Part shown: in pieces, positions 27,889-38,155 of the stretch
How the letters are laid out: every line of letters starts with the position of its first letter
Position numbering within the stretch: the stretch's first letter is position 1
Assembly: GCA_009746045.1 (NCBI GenBank)
Contig: RPFO01000090.1
Coordinates: 721,387 to 763,319 of the forward strand
Origin: Mesostigma viride
Taxonomy: Eukaryota; Streptophyta; Mesostigmatophyceae; Mesostigmatales; Mesostigmataceae
DNA: 41,933 bases
Direction of reading: 5' to 3'
The notes under the pieces: model-generated
Databases searched by the model: none
What the model was told of the DNA's origin: nothing
What the model saw: only the letters and a program-made list of their open reading frames with translations
Translations under genes and position numbers: made by a program

Positions 27889-29295
27889 TTAGGGGGACGG
27901 CCAAGCCTGGCAGCCATACCTGAGCTGAAGTTGCCCCGGCGGATCCCCACACGTGCTGGGGAGCAGGTGACCGTCGATGCCGGTGGCGATGGCGGTGACG
28001 GCGGGGGCCGAGCAGGGGGGCTGGGGCGCTGGCACGGCGGTATCCATGGGGGTCGCCGTCATTGGAGGAAGGTCCTGGCCGTTAATGCGGACGATGAAGA
28101 CGCCATTAAAGAGGCGGGCATAGATGCTGCACCGTAGTTGCGGGTTGGCCTGCTTGGCTGCCCGAGCCTCGTGGACCTCCGGCCGGTTCAAAGCGGCAGC
28201 CCGGGCCTCAAGCTGCTCCGGGGTATAGTAATCGTCGATGCTCAGTTGGGTATCGTGGAGGTTCCGGCGGGCCTTCTGCACCTGCAGTTTGTCCTCCTTG
28301 CGGTGGAATTCCACCAAGACAGGGGCGGTGGGGCCGCCGAGCCGTCGTGCCGTTTTGATGACGACGCTTTGGGCCACGCCGAGCTTCCCCAGGAAGGGGT
28401 CGCCCCGGAGGTAGGTGCCCAGGCGTGCATCGTTGACGTTCGAGGGGACGCCACGTACCACAATACTGCATGAGCGAATGGGTTCGTGCATAGCATCCCT
28501 TGTGCTGGCCTTGACGGCTGTTTTGATTTCGTTGATGAGCTCCGTAGGGTTCTGAAGCGTGGCGGCATAGGTGGTCTTGGCAGGAGTTATGGAGGCGGCA
28601 AGTTGTTGCTGGAGCTGGTGGAGGAGCTGCTGCTGCTGCTGCAGCCCTGCTGCAATGTGGGTGATGGCGGAGTGGATGGAGGTGTCGGCGTGTGAGGAAT
28701 GGGCGTGGTGGGTGGCGAGGTGGTTGTGGACAGGGTTGAGGGCAGCGTTGAGGAGGGGAGGGAGGCGATCGAAGCACGTATTGGCGACTTGCTTGGCGGT
28801 GATGTTGATGGCGGCCGCAACAGTGGGGTCGGCTCCCAGGTCCAGAGAGGCCATGACAAAGCGCTCAAGGGCGCTGTCGGAAAGACGGGAGCACGTCCAC
28901 CAGACTGCGAGGCAGAGGTCAGTGTCGTCGGGGTCGTCGTGGAGAAAGTCCGACAGGTGGGTAACCTGTTGGTTGCAGTCCCGGATCTCGCACTTTTTCT
29001 CGGCAGCCAGGTGCAGGATGGTGAGGGCGGCAGCTCGGGACAGGCGCATGATGGCGTTAAGGCCTGGCCATTTGCCAGGTAAAAATGCGGCAGCTGCCTC
29101 GGCAGAAAAGGCCTCCTCGCGGGTATCCATGGCAAGGTCGCTGTTCGGCGGAGCGGTGGAGTGGAGCGGCTGGATGCTGACAGTGGCGTCCGGCATAGCG
29201 TGCAAGGGTGTTTCCAATGACGCCATGGCTTCGTCAGCGAGTTGGTGCAGGGCCGCGGACGCTTGTGATTGCTGGGATGAGTCGTATTCCGCCAT
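27889..29295 (-). CDS. LINE-A ORF1: RNA-binding protein (RRM-like plus C-terminal domain)
   Basis: The 468-residue ORF precedes ORF2 by 60 bp. The N-terminal third is Ala-rich and helical. A Gln-rich segment (about 218-232, QQQQQLLHQLQQQL) could mediate oligomerisation. Residues about 275-350 have the beta-alpha-beta pattern of an RRM-like fold (CSIVVRGVP, then VVIKTARRLGG, then PVLVEFHRKEDKLQV). They are followed by a basic helical and C-terminal segment (YYTPEQLEARAAAL to GVFIVRING) resembling the RRM plus CTD layout of L1-type ORF1 proteins. The tail is Pro/Thr-rich. By analogy it coats element RNA as a chaperone. Function is inferred from fold pattern and position; no catalytic residue is involved. 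Confidence 0.85.
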   Translation of the reverse strand: MAEYDSSQQSQASAALHQLADEAMASLETPLHAMPDATVSIQPLHSTAPPNSDLAMDTREEAFSAEAAAAFLPGKWPGLNAIMRLSRAAALTILHLAAEKKCEIRDCNQQVTHLSDFLHDDPDDTDLCLAVWWTCSRLSDSALERFVMASLDLGADPTVAAAINITAKQVANTCFDRLPPLLNAALNPVHNHLATHHAHSSHADTSIHSAITHIAAGLQQQQQLLHQLQQQLAASITPAKTTYAATLQNPTELINEIKTAVKASTRDAMHEPIRSCSIVVRGVPSNVNDARLGTYLRGDPFLGKLGVAQSVVIKTARRLGGPTAPVLVEFHRKEDKLQVQKARRNLHDTQLSIDDYYTPEQLEARAAALNRPEVHEARAAKQANPQLRCSIYARLFNGVFIVRINGQDLPPMTATPMDTAVPAPQPPCSAPAVTAIATGIDGHLLPSTCGDPPGQLQLRYGCQAWPSP

Positions 29296-29310
29296 ATCGA
29301 GCTGAAAAAA

Positions 29311-29814
29311 CAGCGATATTTGCTGGGCAGGGCGGTGCCGGTATCTTCGGAAATATTGAGCGATAGCTGGAGAAAATTATATCAGCGTGTTCGTCTTCAA
29401 AAGACGAGTCTAATGCAACCAACCCGATGAAGTTTCATGGCCGGAGTCAAAAGTTATGAGCATTCTCGTATAGTGCAACAGCGATATTTGCTGGGCAGGG
29501 CTGTGCCGGTATCTTCGGAAATATTGAGCGATAGCTGTAGAAAATTATATCAGCGTGTTCGTCTTCAAAAGACGAGTCTAATGCAACCAACCCGATGAAA
29601 TTTCATGGCCGGAGTCAAAAGTTATGAGCATTCTCGTATATTGCAACAGCGATATTTGCTGGGCAGGGCGGTGCCGGTATCTTCGGAAATATTGAGCGAT
29701 AGCTGTAGAAAATTATATCAGCGTGTTCGTCTTCAAAAGACGAGTCTAATGCAACCAACCCGATGAAATTTCATGGCCGGAGTCAAAAGTTATGAGCATT
29801 CTCGTATAGTGCAT
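29311..29814 (-). promoter_or_regulatory. 5' UTR of LINE-A: three tandem 168-bp monomers (putative promoter)
   Basis: Monomers begin at 29311, 29479 and 29647 (each CAGCGATATTTGCTGGGCAG) and are nearly identical. The array ends just upstream of the ORF1 ATG (29295), and the repeat is absent elsewhere in the window. Tandem 5' UTR monomers act as internal promoters in some L1 elements, so the same role is likely here, but that is inference. Confidence 0.6.
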
Positions 29815-29874
29815 TCCGTCACATCATCCTGAGATCTCTCTCTGAGATCTCTCTCTGGAGATGTCTATTAATTA
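29815..29874. repeat. 5' terminal segment of LINE-A with GAGATCTCTCT repeats
   Basis: CTGAGATCTCTCT is repeated three times, ending in GTCTATTAATTA, the inverted counterpart of the element's 3' end. Confidence 0.6.
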
Positions 29875-29882
29875 AGGCACCC
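29875..29882. repeat. Target-site duplication, right, complete LINE-A
   Basis: AGGCACCC, identical to 24103-24110. Confidence 0.85.
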
Positions 29883-30412
29883 TAGACCATGCAAATGAGA
29901 TCAGATTGCAGCCAAACTTGGCAGCTGCCCTTGCCATGCTGAAAAACGAACATGTGCAAAGTTGCACATTTTTTGGATACCTGCAGGGCACCCTGGGTGA
30001 CGTCAAATAGCATAAAAACCGCATTTTTGCTCGGTTTTAGCCCATTTAGGCACCCTAGACCATGCAAATGAGCTCAGATTGCAGCCAAACTTGGCAGCTG
30101 CCCTTGCCATGTTAAAAAAAGAACATGTGCAAAGTTGCACATGTTTTGGATGCCTGCAGGGCACCCTGGGTGACGTCAAATAGCATAAAAACCGCATTTT
30201 TGCTCGGTTTTAGCCTGTTTAGGCACCCTAGACCATGCAAATGAGCTCAGATTGCAGCCAAACTTGGCAGCTGCCCTTGCCATGCTAAAAATAGAACATG
30301 GGCGAAGTTGCACATTTTTTGGATACCTGCAGGGCACCCTGGGTGACGTCAAATAGCATAAAAACCGCATTTTTGCTCGGTTTTAGCCCGTTTAGGCACC
30401 CTAGGGCGTCCC
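29875..30412. repeat. Satellite of ~173 bp, right part
   Basis: Three further monomers of the array seen at 22430-24110 end abruptly at TTTAGGCACCCTA (30403). Confidence 0.92.
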
Positions 30413-31059
30413 CAACATCTACTGCTCCAATTTTGGTACTTTTGAAATTCCATGCCTGGAGCGCAAAGTTTGCAATATATGTGCCGTTTGTAGCTCTAGC
30501 TCTATAATAACCTGACCAACCCCGCATTCCTCAAAGTACTTAGCACTTGTTGCCTATTCTCATTATGCGAATCACATGATTAGGATGTGCTTCATGATTG
30601 CTATTGCTCGAGATTCAATTAAGAATGATTGACATCAATAAATGATGAACCAAATAAACCAAATTAGGCCACTTGACAAGTTCATGATCCATTTAAATTG
30701 TACAATTAAGCGATTAATTAATTCATAAATCATACATTACATGGGATACCCCCGTCGACGAGCTAGTGGTACGTACAATGAAACATTTGAGTTTGTAACA
30801 TGTCTCCATGGATATATACATGTATGCTGGACCTCGCGCATCTCAGCCCTCTAAGAAATGTTATTTGAACTCAGGTCTAGATCTAAATATATACATGATC
30901 TGGATAATATTATACACTTCCTTAAAAGAGCATGAATCGAGCTTTACAATTCAGGACAAGGAACTCGTTTGCAAATCACGGCTGAAAGGCAAGTGCTCAC
31001 AACGAAGCACGTGCTCTCAAGGCTGTCCACCTCGTCCAACCAAGCCCGGGCGAGCTGGC
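30413..31059. other. No gene; presumed 3' flank of the transposase element
   Basis: AT-rich sequence with no coding frame, repeat or inverted terminus that I can pair with the right flank. It probably contains the left end of the transposon whose gene ends at 31060, but the boundary is not visible. Confidence 0.35.
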
Positions 31060-34000
31060 CTACTCAACAGGTCTCTTCTTGGCCAAGTTCGTGAGCCGTT
31101 TCTCGACGTCTGTCGGAATGGTCAAGATGGCCTGGCGATTGTTAGCTGGGTTGACAACAATGGTGTGTTCGAACCCCGCGTCCATGCACAGGTAGCAATT
31201 GACCAAGTTTGGCTGTTCAGCTTGCGCATCGGCGTCCATTTTGAACATCGTCGCCATACCCGGAAATCTGTCCCAGTAGCGCACCCCCACCACCCATTGT
31301 CCCTTACGGAACAACTCCCTATCGACCTTGCCGTTTCTGTCGGCCACTCGCCTCACGAAAGTAGCGGCCACCTGATAAGGCTCCTGCAAGACTTCCGCTA
31401 GCCAATATGGATGATCTGGATCGTGGGACTCATCACCAGAGTAGGACTCGACGGCAAAAATGTCTCGCAGCTTCAGTCTCCTTCCCATCATCGTCCTCTC
31501 TGCCTGTAGTCTGTTCAGTCGCGTCCCTGCGTGCCCCCCTTGTCCGTTTGGGTTCCTTTGCACTGGCTCCCCCAGTTTGTGGAGCTTCATCCGAGCACCT
31601 CCCACATTCCAGCCGTCCATGTCGGTCCACTCCTTTCGACAATCCCACCACCTTTCCTCGGCGCACGCACCGCCACAATAGCAGGAATACTGGCGCAGCA
31701 TTAAGCGCGTCACATTCGACTTGTCCATGCGCCACCAGTGCGCCTTCTTCACTCCTTTGATTTCGCCGCGCCCTGGGCTGTAAGGAAGCACCTGCGCGTC
31801 GAAGACAAGATTTGCACAAGGGAAAGTTGAAGTTACGAGACCATCGAGCTAGTTGTGTTTTATTAAGCACTCCTGATCGCCAGGACTCCAAGAACGCCCT
31901 AGAAACGACGGCCGGCGTAACTATTCCCTGAACGAGGACTGTACACTTAATTACCTCGGGGAACTCGAAGAAGTTACGCCTGGTCGTTGTGGTCCCGCCC
32001 ACCGCCCCCGACGCCAGATTCTCCACCAACTGGGCGGCCGTCTGTTTGTCCTGGTTCTCTTCCCTGATGTGCCACCTCCTCAACATGCACTTCACAGTCC
32101 CACCAGCTCCATCCACCTCCCCCTTTCCGTGCTGCTCCCCAAAGTAATTCCACTCAAATGACTCCAGGTGCGGATCCTCCGTCAGCAGCCGGGCCACTTC
32201 CGCGATCACATTCCTTGACTTGAACTGCATGGAGCAATTGTCCGACCACCCAATGAAGCGCTTCACCTCTACCCCTTCTGACCGTAGTGTCGCCAGGATT
32301 TTGAGGATAGCAAAACGGAGGGCCCGCCCGTCCCTTTTCATTCCGCCCTGTCCGATGAAGTGAAACTCCCTTCTCACGACCTTTCCCGACGCTGGATCCA
32401 AGTAGCGCACGATCCAGGGCATAAGGACGAATGTGACTGGATGCCAATACTGTGCTTGGAGATTGTGATAGGTGTAAGACTGGTAGTTCTCGGCGTAATC
32501 TGTGTGGCATACAAGGTCCCCCACCCGCATCCTTGAGAGACATTCCTTGGAGGCGTCCGCTTGCCACCACGCGTTGAAGCAATGCTGGATGAAGTCCGGC
32601 CACTTGTCCACAATTGCCTCCTTTAGCTCCGTTGGTGTGGACTTGACGTCGACTTGCGTCAATCGCTGCCCACCAGCCTTTGCGATCTCGTCACAGTCGT
32701 CCTGCATATGCGCAGTGTGCACATACAGAAAAGACATCAACTTCGACCCACCAATGACCTGTAGAAAGAAAAAAGACAGGACCTCAGGAAAAATTGAAAA
32801 AGAAACGCCTTGGGGCGCAACCACTCCACTAAAAATTACCTCTGGCCCAAGAACTTCAGGAAACATTGCAAAAGAAACGCCTTGGGGCGCAACCACTCCA
32901 CTAAAAATTACCTCTGGCCCAAGAACCGCACCCGGCGGCACATCCTGCATCTCGTATCTGGTCCATGAAATCAGGTGGTTGGAAGCCTCCTCCCGTTCGC
33001 ATAACATGAAGTTCCGAATTCCACACTTGGGAGCCAGGCAAGTGCCCAACACACAAGCCTTACGCCGGATCGAGCAAACCCCCAACTCCTCGCCCAGGTC
33101 ATGATCGGGCACCCCTTCCTCGTCGTCCAGCACCCTCCCATGCATGGGCAGATCCTCAAGTTCGCCCTGAAAAGGCTGAACCTGCGGCCGCGACGACCCC
33201 ACAGACGACCTCGAACCTCCCCCCTCCCTCATCCCCTCCACCTCACAAGTAAACTTGTTCACCCACTCTGTCGTGTGAGTGGCTTTGAAAATGGAACATG
33301 TGGGCACGGACGACCCCACGTCGAGCTGGCTACCATGATCGCACGCGTGGCATTCAGGTCCGCACTCGCATCTGGCATGAAAAGTTGCACGAAATTTGGC
33401 CAACCCCCCAACCATGGACTGCATGGTAGTGTGGTGCTGGCATGCGCACAAGTTCCGCATTTTCCACCGCCCCTTGACGCATGCGGGCATATGCTTGCAA
33501 AAAGTAGTGTATCCCACATGAACTGTGCTCTTCTGATTCGTGCGTAGCATTGACATCCCTGCCTCCGTCTCCAAAATCACCTGATTTCCCCCCCTCACAC
33601 CCTCCTCTCCCCCCCCCCCCCCCTCCCTACTGTCCATCCGCCGCGGTGGCTTCAACTCCGGATGGCGGGAAATGAACACTTCGTAAATCTTCGACTTGGA
33701 GACAGTATAGTAGCGCGCACCCTCCGAAAACGCTAGTGTATGTTTGTAATCCTTTCTGGTCCATTCACAATGAACATCCTTCATGTTCGGAGACGCCCGC
33801 GTCAAGTTATCATCCCTCCAGCACGCTTGTATCAGGGCAATGACTTCCGTCGGAAGCTCGTCTTTCCTCCTCCTCCTCTCTGGCGCACTCATCAAAAGGT
33901 CGTCCTCCCCTTCTTCCATTCCATCCCTGTGACCCCGAACAGTTGCGACAAAGCGCCTGTCAATCCCGAACGCGCGCTCCACAATCCTGTCCGGGACGCC

Positions 34001-34408
34001 CTCCATTGCCTTCGTAACAAGTCCACACAAGGCCCACCTAAGCCCACGATCCTTCTCAGATGTTCCCAAGTCGCCAAAAGCCTTCTTGATGGTATCCCGA
34101 AGAGATTCCGCCCAATTTTCAGGAAGCCCGTCGTCACAGTTCTTCCTCTTCTTAATGCCGTTGCTCTCCGCCACCATGGCATTTAGTCTTGAAGCTGCGC
34201 AAGACAGAACCTCCGCGCTCATCTCTGGCGTCCTGTGGTTGTTTGCTTTCACGCGTTCCGCCATGATAGGAAAGATGTCATTGGCAATTTTGTACCCCTT
34301 GTTCTCGATGTACTTGTCGCTCCAGAGACCGCGAAGTGCAGGCTCCCGGTCGTCATTGGACAAGGGACGCGAACCGTCGGAAACGGCCCCCCGCCCCGAT
34401 CGCGCCAT
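31060..34408 (-). CDS. Transposase-like protein, 1010 residues, three exons (D-D-E/D type)
   Basis: The exons are 34408-32912, 32758-31955 and 31791-31060; each length is a multiple of 3 and all junctions are GT-AG. Exon 1 has a helical region (IALIQACWRDDNL), then YYTVSKSKIYEVFISRHPEL and a Cys/His-rich segment (CACQHH, then ARCECGPECHACDHG). Exon 2 carries a catalytic-core pattern: HTDYAENYQSY (D586), WSDNCSMQFKSR (D672) and YFGEQHGKGEVDGAGG (E713/D715). Similar TDYAEN / SDxxxxQFK / HGKGxxDGxGG proteins occur as repeats in algae and animals and look like DDE transposases. Exon 3 has a Cys cluster (YSCYCGGACAEERWWDC), a PYWLAEV motif and a stop. I cannot name the superfamily. The start is placed at MARSGRG; the frame is open 45 codons further upstream. 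The gene looks intact. Confidence 0.7.
31792..31954 (-). other. Intron 2 of the transposase gene
   Basis: It runs from GAG|GTAATT to GCGCAG|GTG and its removal joins FFEFPE to VLPYSPGRGE. It contains one copy (31904-31922) of the palindromic motif that is arrayed upstream of the gene. Confidence 0.7.
32759..32911 (-). other. Intron 1 of the transposase gene, in-frame, with a 72-bp duplication
   Basis: The donor is GAG|GTAATT and the acceptor is TTTCTACAG|GT. The length of 153 is a multiple of 3 and has no stop in frame, so retention would lengthen the protein by 51 residues. A 72-bp tandem duplication (GAAACGCC sites at 32802 and 32874) spans the exon end and donor. This creates a second identical donor 72 bp downstream and a potential 24-residue alternative insert. 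Confidence 0.65.
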
Positions 34409-34554
34409 CAGACTTTGGTCAGACGGCAGCTGATTTTTTTCGCCTCTTAATCCCGCGGCACCGAAAGCCCTGAGGATGAGTAATGATAAATAATCACCAT
34501 TAAAGACACGACGAAAACGATGGGCATCAAACAAGAACGACAAGCGTCATTAAT

Positions 34555-35108
34555 AACGCCGGCCGGCGCAACTGGATACATGTAAACCATACAAAAGTGA
34601 TTTTATGAAACACATACAGTTTGTCATTAATAACGACGGCCGGCGTAACTCGGGCGCAATTAAAAACCATTAAGAAGCAACTCAGGATATGCAGGCAGAA
34701 ATCCTTCAGGTGTAAAAAAGATGTACAAACACACTTTTGGTAATGGGGCCTGATTGCGCAACTGCAAGATACCATTGGAAACGCCGGCCGGCGCAACTGG
34801 ATGCATGTACATAAACCATACAAAAGTGATTTGCACAAAACCCCTACAATTTGTCATGAGTAACGACGGCCGGCGTAACTCGGTTGCATTTGAAAACCAC
34901 AAAGAAGCAACTCAGGTAGTGAAGGCGGAAATCCCAGAGGTGATAAAATGTTTACCAACACAAAATGTTGATAAGCGTGCAAGCTTTTGCAAGTGCGCGC
35001 AAGATACCATTGGAAACGCCGGCCGGCGCAACTGGAACACCAAAACAAAAAACTTGATTTGCACGAAACCCATTCAGTTCGTCATGGATAACGACGGCCG
35101 GCGCAACT
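34555..35108. repeat. Array of GC-rich palindromic motifs upstream of the transposase
   Basis: Six copies of AACGMCGGCCGGCGYAACT lie at 34555, 34633, 34780, 34862, 35015 and 35090. They alternate between a form with the perfect palindrome CGCCGGCCGGCG and a form with GACGGCCGGCG. They sit in three diverged repeats of about 230 bp whose other sequence (CCATACAAAAGTG, TTGTCATTAATAACG) is also shared. The region spans the transposase 5' flank, so these are candidate transposase-binding or promoter sites. Confidence 0.75.
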
Positions 35109-36153
35109 TCATGGCACTCACCACTTTCACCAAATGCCATGTCGCCATTATATTGAGGAAAGCGAAGTATGCCCACTTGAAGCTGTGGTCTGCAGAACAT
35201 TGACACAAAATATGCATGGTATTTCAAGCAATGAATGCTATGTGTCAGGCATCAATGTCTTTATTGTATCCAAATGTGGTTAGGACGGAGGTTTACATTG
35301 GTTGCTATTTTAAGACAATGGCGTATAACCAAACATTGCACACACTCAAGAGTGTACTTATGCTGAACTGGAAAGGAACATTAAACCCCAATAAGGTAGA
35401 TATTTTTCTTTTACATTTTAATTTTTTATATACTACTTTATATAATATTATATTATATTATATTATATTATGCTATATTATGTTATATGAAATAACATTA
35501 AAATTAACATAAAATTAAAATTATATATTAATTATAGTATATTATATAATTTATATTATATATTATATTCACGATGCTCTGTGTATTAATGACATATCAG
35601 ACACACCTACATCACATCGCCTTGATGTTTCCGTTGTATGGGTCCGGTCGGGCGTTGGTAGCTGGTCGACAACAATTCTACATTTCCTAAAAAAAAATGC
35701 GACCGTGCCTACATTCGAAGGCGCGCTGTGGCTGACCTGAACTATCGGTGAACACCTCGGCGTCACTTGACCGGCCTAGGTTGACATTTCGGCAGAGTAA
35801 CGCTGCTTAAAGGATCCTTGCGTAGTTCGCGCGATTTGGCTCTTTATATATGTTTTTGGAGACGACGAGCAAGCATCCGATTGGTCAGCCAATTCCTGTC
35901 CAGTCCTCGGACAGTGTCCAATCCGGTGCTTGGGATCCAGAAAACGTGCTCGAGCCTGGCCACTCTGTCGCGGGCGCCGCGCTAGTGGCGTCGCGCCCAA
36001 ACCTGACCAGGCCATAGGAAAGGGCGGGGGCGAATGCAAGAATTATTGTTATATCCTGACCTGTCCTGGGGAAGGTCCGGGGCGAATGCAAGAATTAATA
36101 TACCTGCGTATGCAACCAACACGGCCGATCCACATACATAATCCGACTGAGCT
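35109..36153. other. No gene; AT-rich and unidentified flank
   Basis: It includes an inverted pair TGACACA (about 35200) and TGTGTCA (about 35243), and a (TATTA)n-rich tract at about 35410-35575. It also includes a GC-richer stretch at about 35790-36110 with a short direct repeat (GGGGCGAATGCAAGAATTA at about 36027 and 36081). I see no protein domain. The right end of the transposase element is probably in 35110-35300 but lacks a visible TIR. Confidence 0.4.
35405..35575. repeat. AT-rich microsatellite (TATAT/TATTA)
   Basis: An almost pure A/T tract with imperfect TATTATAT repeats. Confidence 0.8.
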
Positions 36154-37380
36154 GGACGGTACGGACCAAATTTCGGTGCAAATTGAGGCCCAAAAGCTAT
36201 GTCGGCATGGTGCGCGCACCCCTTGCGGTAGGGGCCATGGCGACTGCCTTTAGACGAAACGTGACAAATCTGGCACGCGGAAAGCAGAAATGCTCGATTG
36301 TTGGAGAAAATTAGTTACTGATTCTAATTTATGGCGGGATGGTTGCGATCTATAATGTCGCGGGCTTTTTTTCTTTGCCATCGGCAGGGGGGGTCCGGCC
36401 TGAATTTCTGTCGGGATGAATAAAGTATATTGGATGCCTGCCGGGTTGATTGTCGATTGTTGCCAGTTTTGATGGTCGTAAGGAAAGCTAGTTTAATGAT
36501 GTTTCTAAAGCCGTAAAAATTCCCGCTGCTATCTTTACCTTTCCCGTCATTTTGCGGTAAGATAACATTAGCCCTGCGCGATGCGTACTGCCCAACCACT
36601 CCATGAAAGGGTGGACTTTCTTGTGCGCCTGGGCACGAATAAATGCCCGTTATGGTACGTTCTTGTGTTAAACGTCTTAAGCTTGCGTTTTCCTGCTTTC
36701 TTACCTCGTTGAGCGTAAGCTTTTTGCCTTCTTTCCGGCCAGATGCAGCCAGAAAGTTGCGGGTCCTGGCGCTGCATCGCTGGATTCCTGGGTGTCTTTT
36801 AGCTAGTTAATCGTCTGTGACGTGGCTGGCTTTCTGCAGCGCGTGGCCCGCAACCTGTCGGGAAGGTGTAATGCTTTTATTTCCATGCTTCTCTGAAATT
36901 TCTTTTGCTTTATAGACAGTTGTGTTCGAGGAAATTCACGCGGTCTTCCTAAGCAGCGGCATCATTTTCCCCAGACACTGACGAGCTGGCACCTGTCTCC
37001 TAAAGAGAGCGGCTCGTGCTTGTTAGAAAGGAGGCAGTGTGCATTTTGCGGGACACAATGCTTTGGTGGCACATGCGTCAGGTAGGCTGTTCCAATGGTC
37101 TCTTCACCTTTCCCACTGAGTAAATGTTAGCATTTGTCATGCTAACCAGAGCAGCTAGCCACAGGTTGGCTGGATAAAAAGTCAGCTTATTTTCTCTTTA
37201 TATACTGCGTGTGTGGTCCTCCACGTGTCCGGCTTGTTGGGCATTTTGGAAGAGGGTTTATAATGTGTTGTTGGGTGGAACAACTTGGTTGTTGGCACAA
37301 AATCACACATTATTAGCCTGAGATAGGCATGACATATGCTGCTCAGGCGTGTCGTCCTACCAGCCTTGTTGTTAAGGGTA
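36154..37380. mobile_element. DNA transposon E3, diverged and inverted member of the E1/E2 family
   Basis: Read on the minus strand, this segment aligns with the right half of E1. It shares an ATTCAG...CCCCTGCCGATGGCA block, CAGTCGCCATGGCC, the palindrome GGTGCGCGCACC (36209-36220), and a terminus GGTCCGTACCGTCC resembling the TIR. The right limit is not defined; similarity fades before the minisatellite at 37418. There is no coding region. Confidence 0.5.
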
Positions 37381-37417
37381 GACTCACAAGGCTGGCTGTG
37401 CCGATGGAGGGGTGGGG

Positions 37418-37916
37418 CGTGCTAGCCCCCCCCCACACCCACGCATGCATGCTAGCCCACCCCCACACCCACGCATGCATGCTAGCCCCGGCCCCGGCCC
37501 CCCACACCCACGCATGCATGCTAGCCCCCCCCACACCCACGCATGCATGCTAGCCCACACTCACACCCACGCATGCATGCTAGCCCACCCCCACACCCAC
37601 GCATGCATGCTAGCCCCCCCCACACCCACGCATTCATGCCAGCCCCCCCCACACCCACGCATGCATGACAGCCCCCCCACACACCCACGCATGCATGCTA
37701 GCCCCCCACACACACCCACGCATGCATGCCAGCCCCCATACACACCCACGCATGCATGCCAGCCCCCCCCACACACGCATGCATGCTAGCCCCCCACACA
37801 CACCCACGCATGCATGCCAGCCCCCCCACACACCCACGCATGCAGGCTAGCCCCCCCCACACCCACGCATGCATGCCAGCCCACCCCCACACCCACGCGT
37901 GCATGCCAGCCCACCC
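37418..37916. repeat. Minisatellite of ~28-31 bp (CACACCCACGCATGCATGCTAGCCC)
   Basis: About 17 units vary in C-run length. Each contains the palindromic core GCATGCATGC. Open frames on both strands are periodic and not genes. Confidence 0.95.
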
Positions 37917-38155
37917 CTAGCTTGAGCGTGCTTGTAAAGTTTTTGCATGGTTTATTAAAATGAGTGGAATATGTATTTATTGCATTAAATGTTAATTTTA
38001 TCATGAATGAAAATGGTCAACATTGCCGAAGTGCCCCTAAATTGCTCAATATTGTGTGCTCAAGAATTCAATGAGGATTGTCATCATGGAAACCCGCACA
38101 AATTCACGATTCCGGGCATGCATGTGAAAGTATCAAGAACAATTTTCAATTAAGA
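37917..38155. other. No gene seen
   Basis: A short AT-rich spacer between two minisatellites with no recognisable feature. Confidence 0.5.

Larger units (their letters stand above)
24111..29874 (-). mobile_element. Complete LINE-A: APE-type non-LTR retrotransposon inserted in the satellite
   Basis: From right to left the element has a 5' UTR of three 168-bp monomers, ORF1, a 60-bp gap, ORF2 (endonuclease plus reverse transcriptase), a 3' UTR with a perfect hairpin, and an AT-rich tail. Target duplications of 8-10 bp within one satellite monomer type define it precisely. Both ORFs are intact, so this copy is young and possibly competent. Two truncated relatives lie at 2643-4651 and 11565-11837. 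The two termini are near inverted repeats (TAATTAATAGACA at the left end, and its complement at the right end), which is unusual for this class. The clade was not resolved; the YGAETWTL..RRLGLAGHLAR C-terminus occurs in RTE/CR1-like proteins. Confidence 0.92.

Noticed and set aside
28571-29305. Plus-strand 244-codon ORF over LINE-A ORF1
   Set aside because: It is antisense to ORF1, which has the RRM-like fold pattern and the correct position before ORF2.
24111-29874. Reading the inverted termini as evidence of a DNA transposon
   Set aside because: The body is clearly a LINE (endonuclease plus RT, 3' tail, 5'-truncated sibling copies with variable target duplications).
37329-37920. Open frames in the CACGCATGCATG minisatellite
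   Set aside because: These are periodic translation artefacts of a simple repeat.
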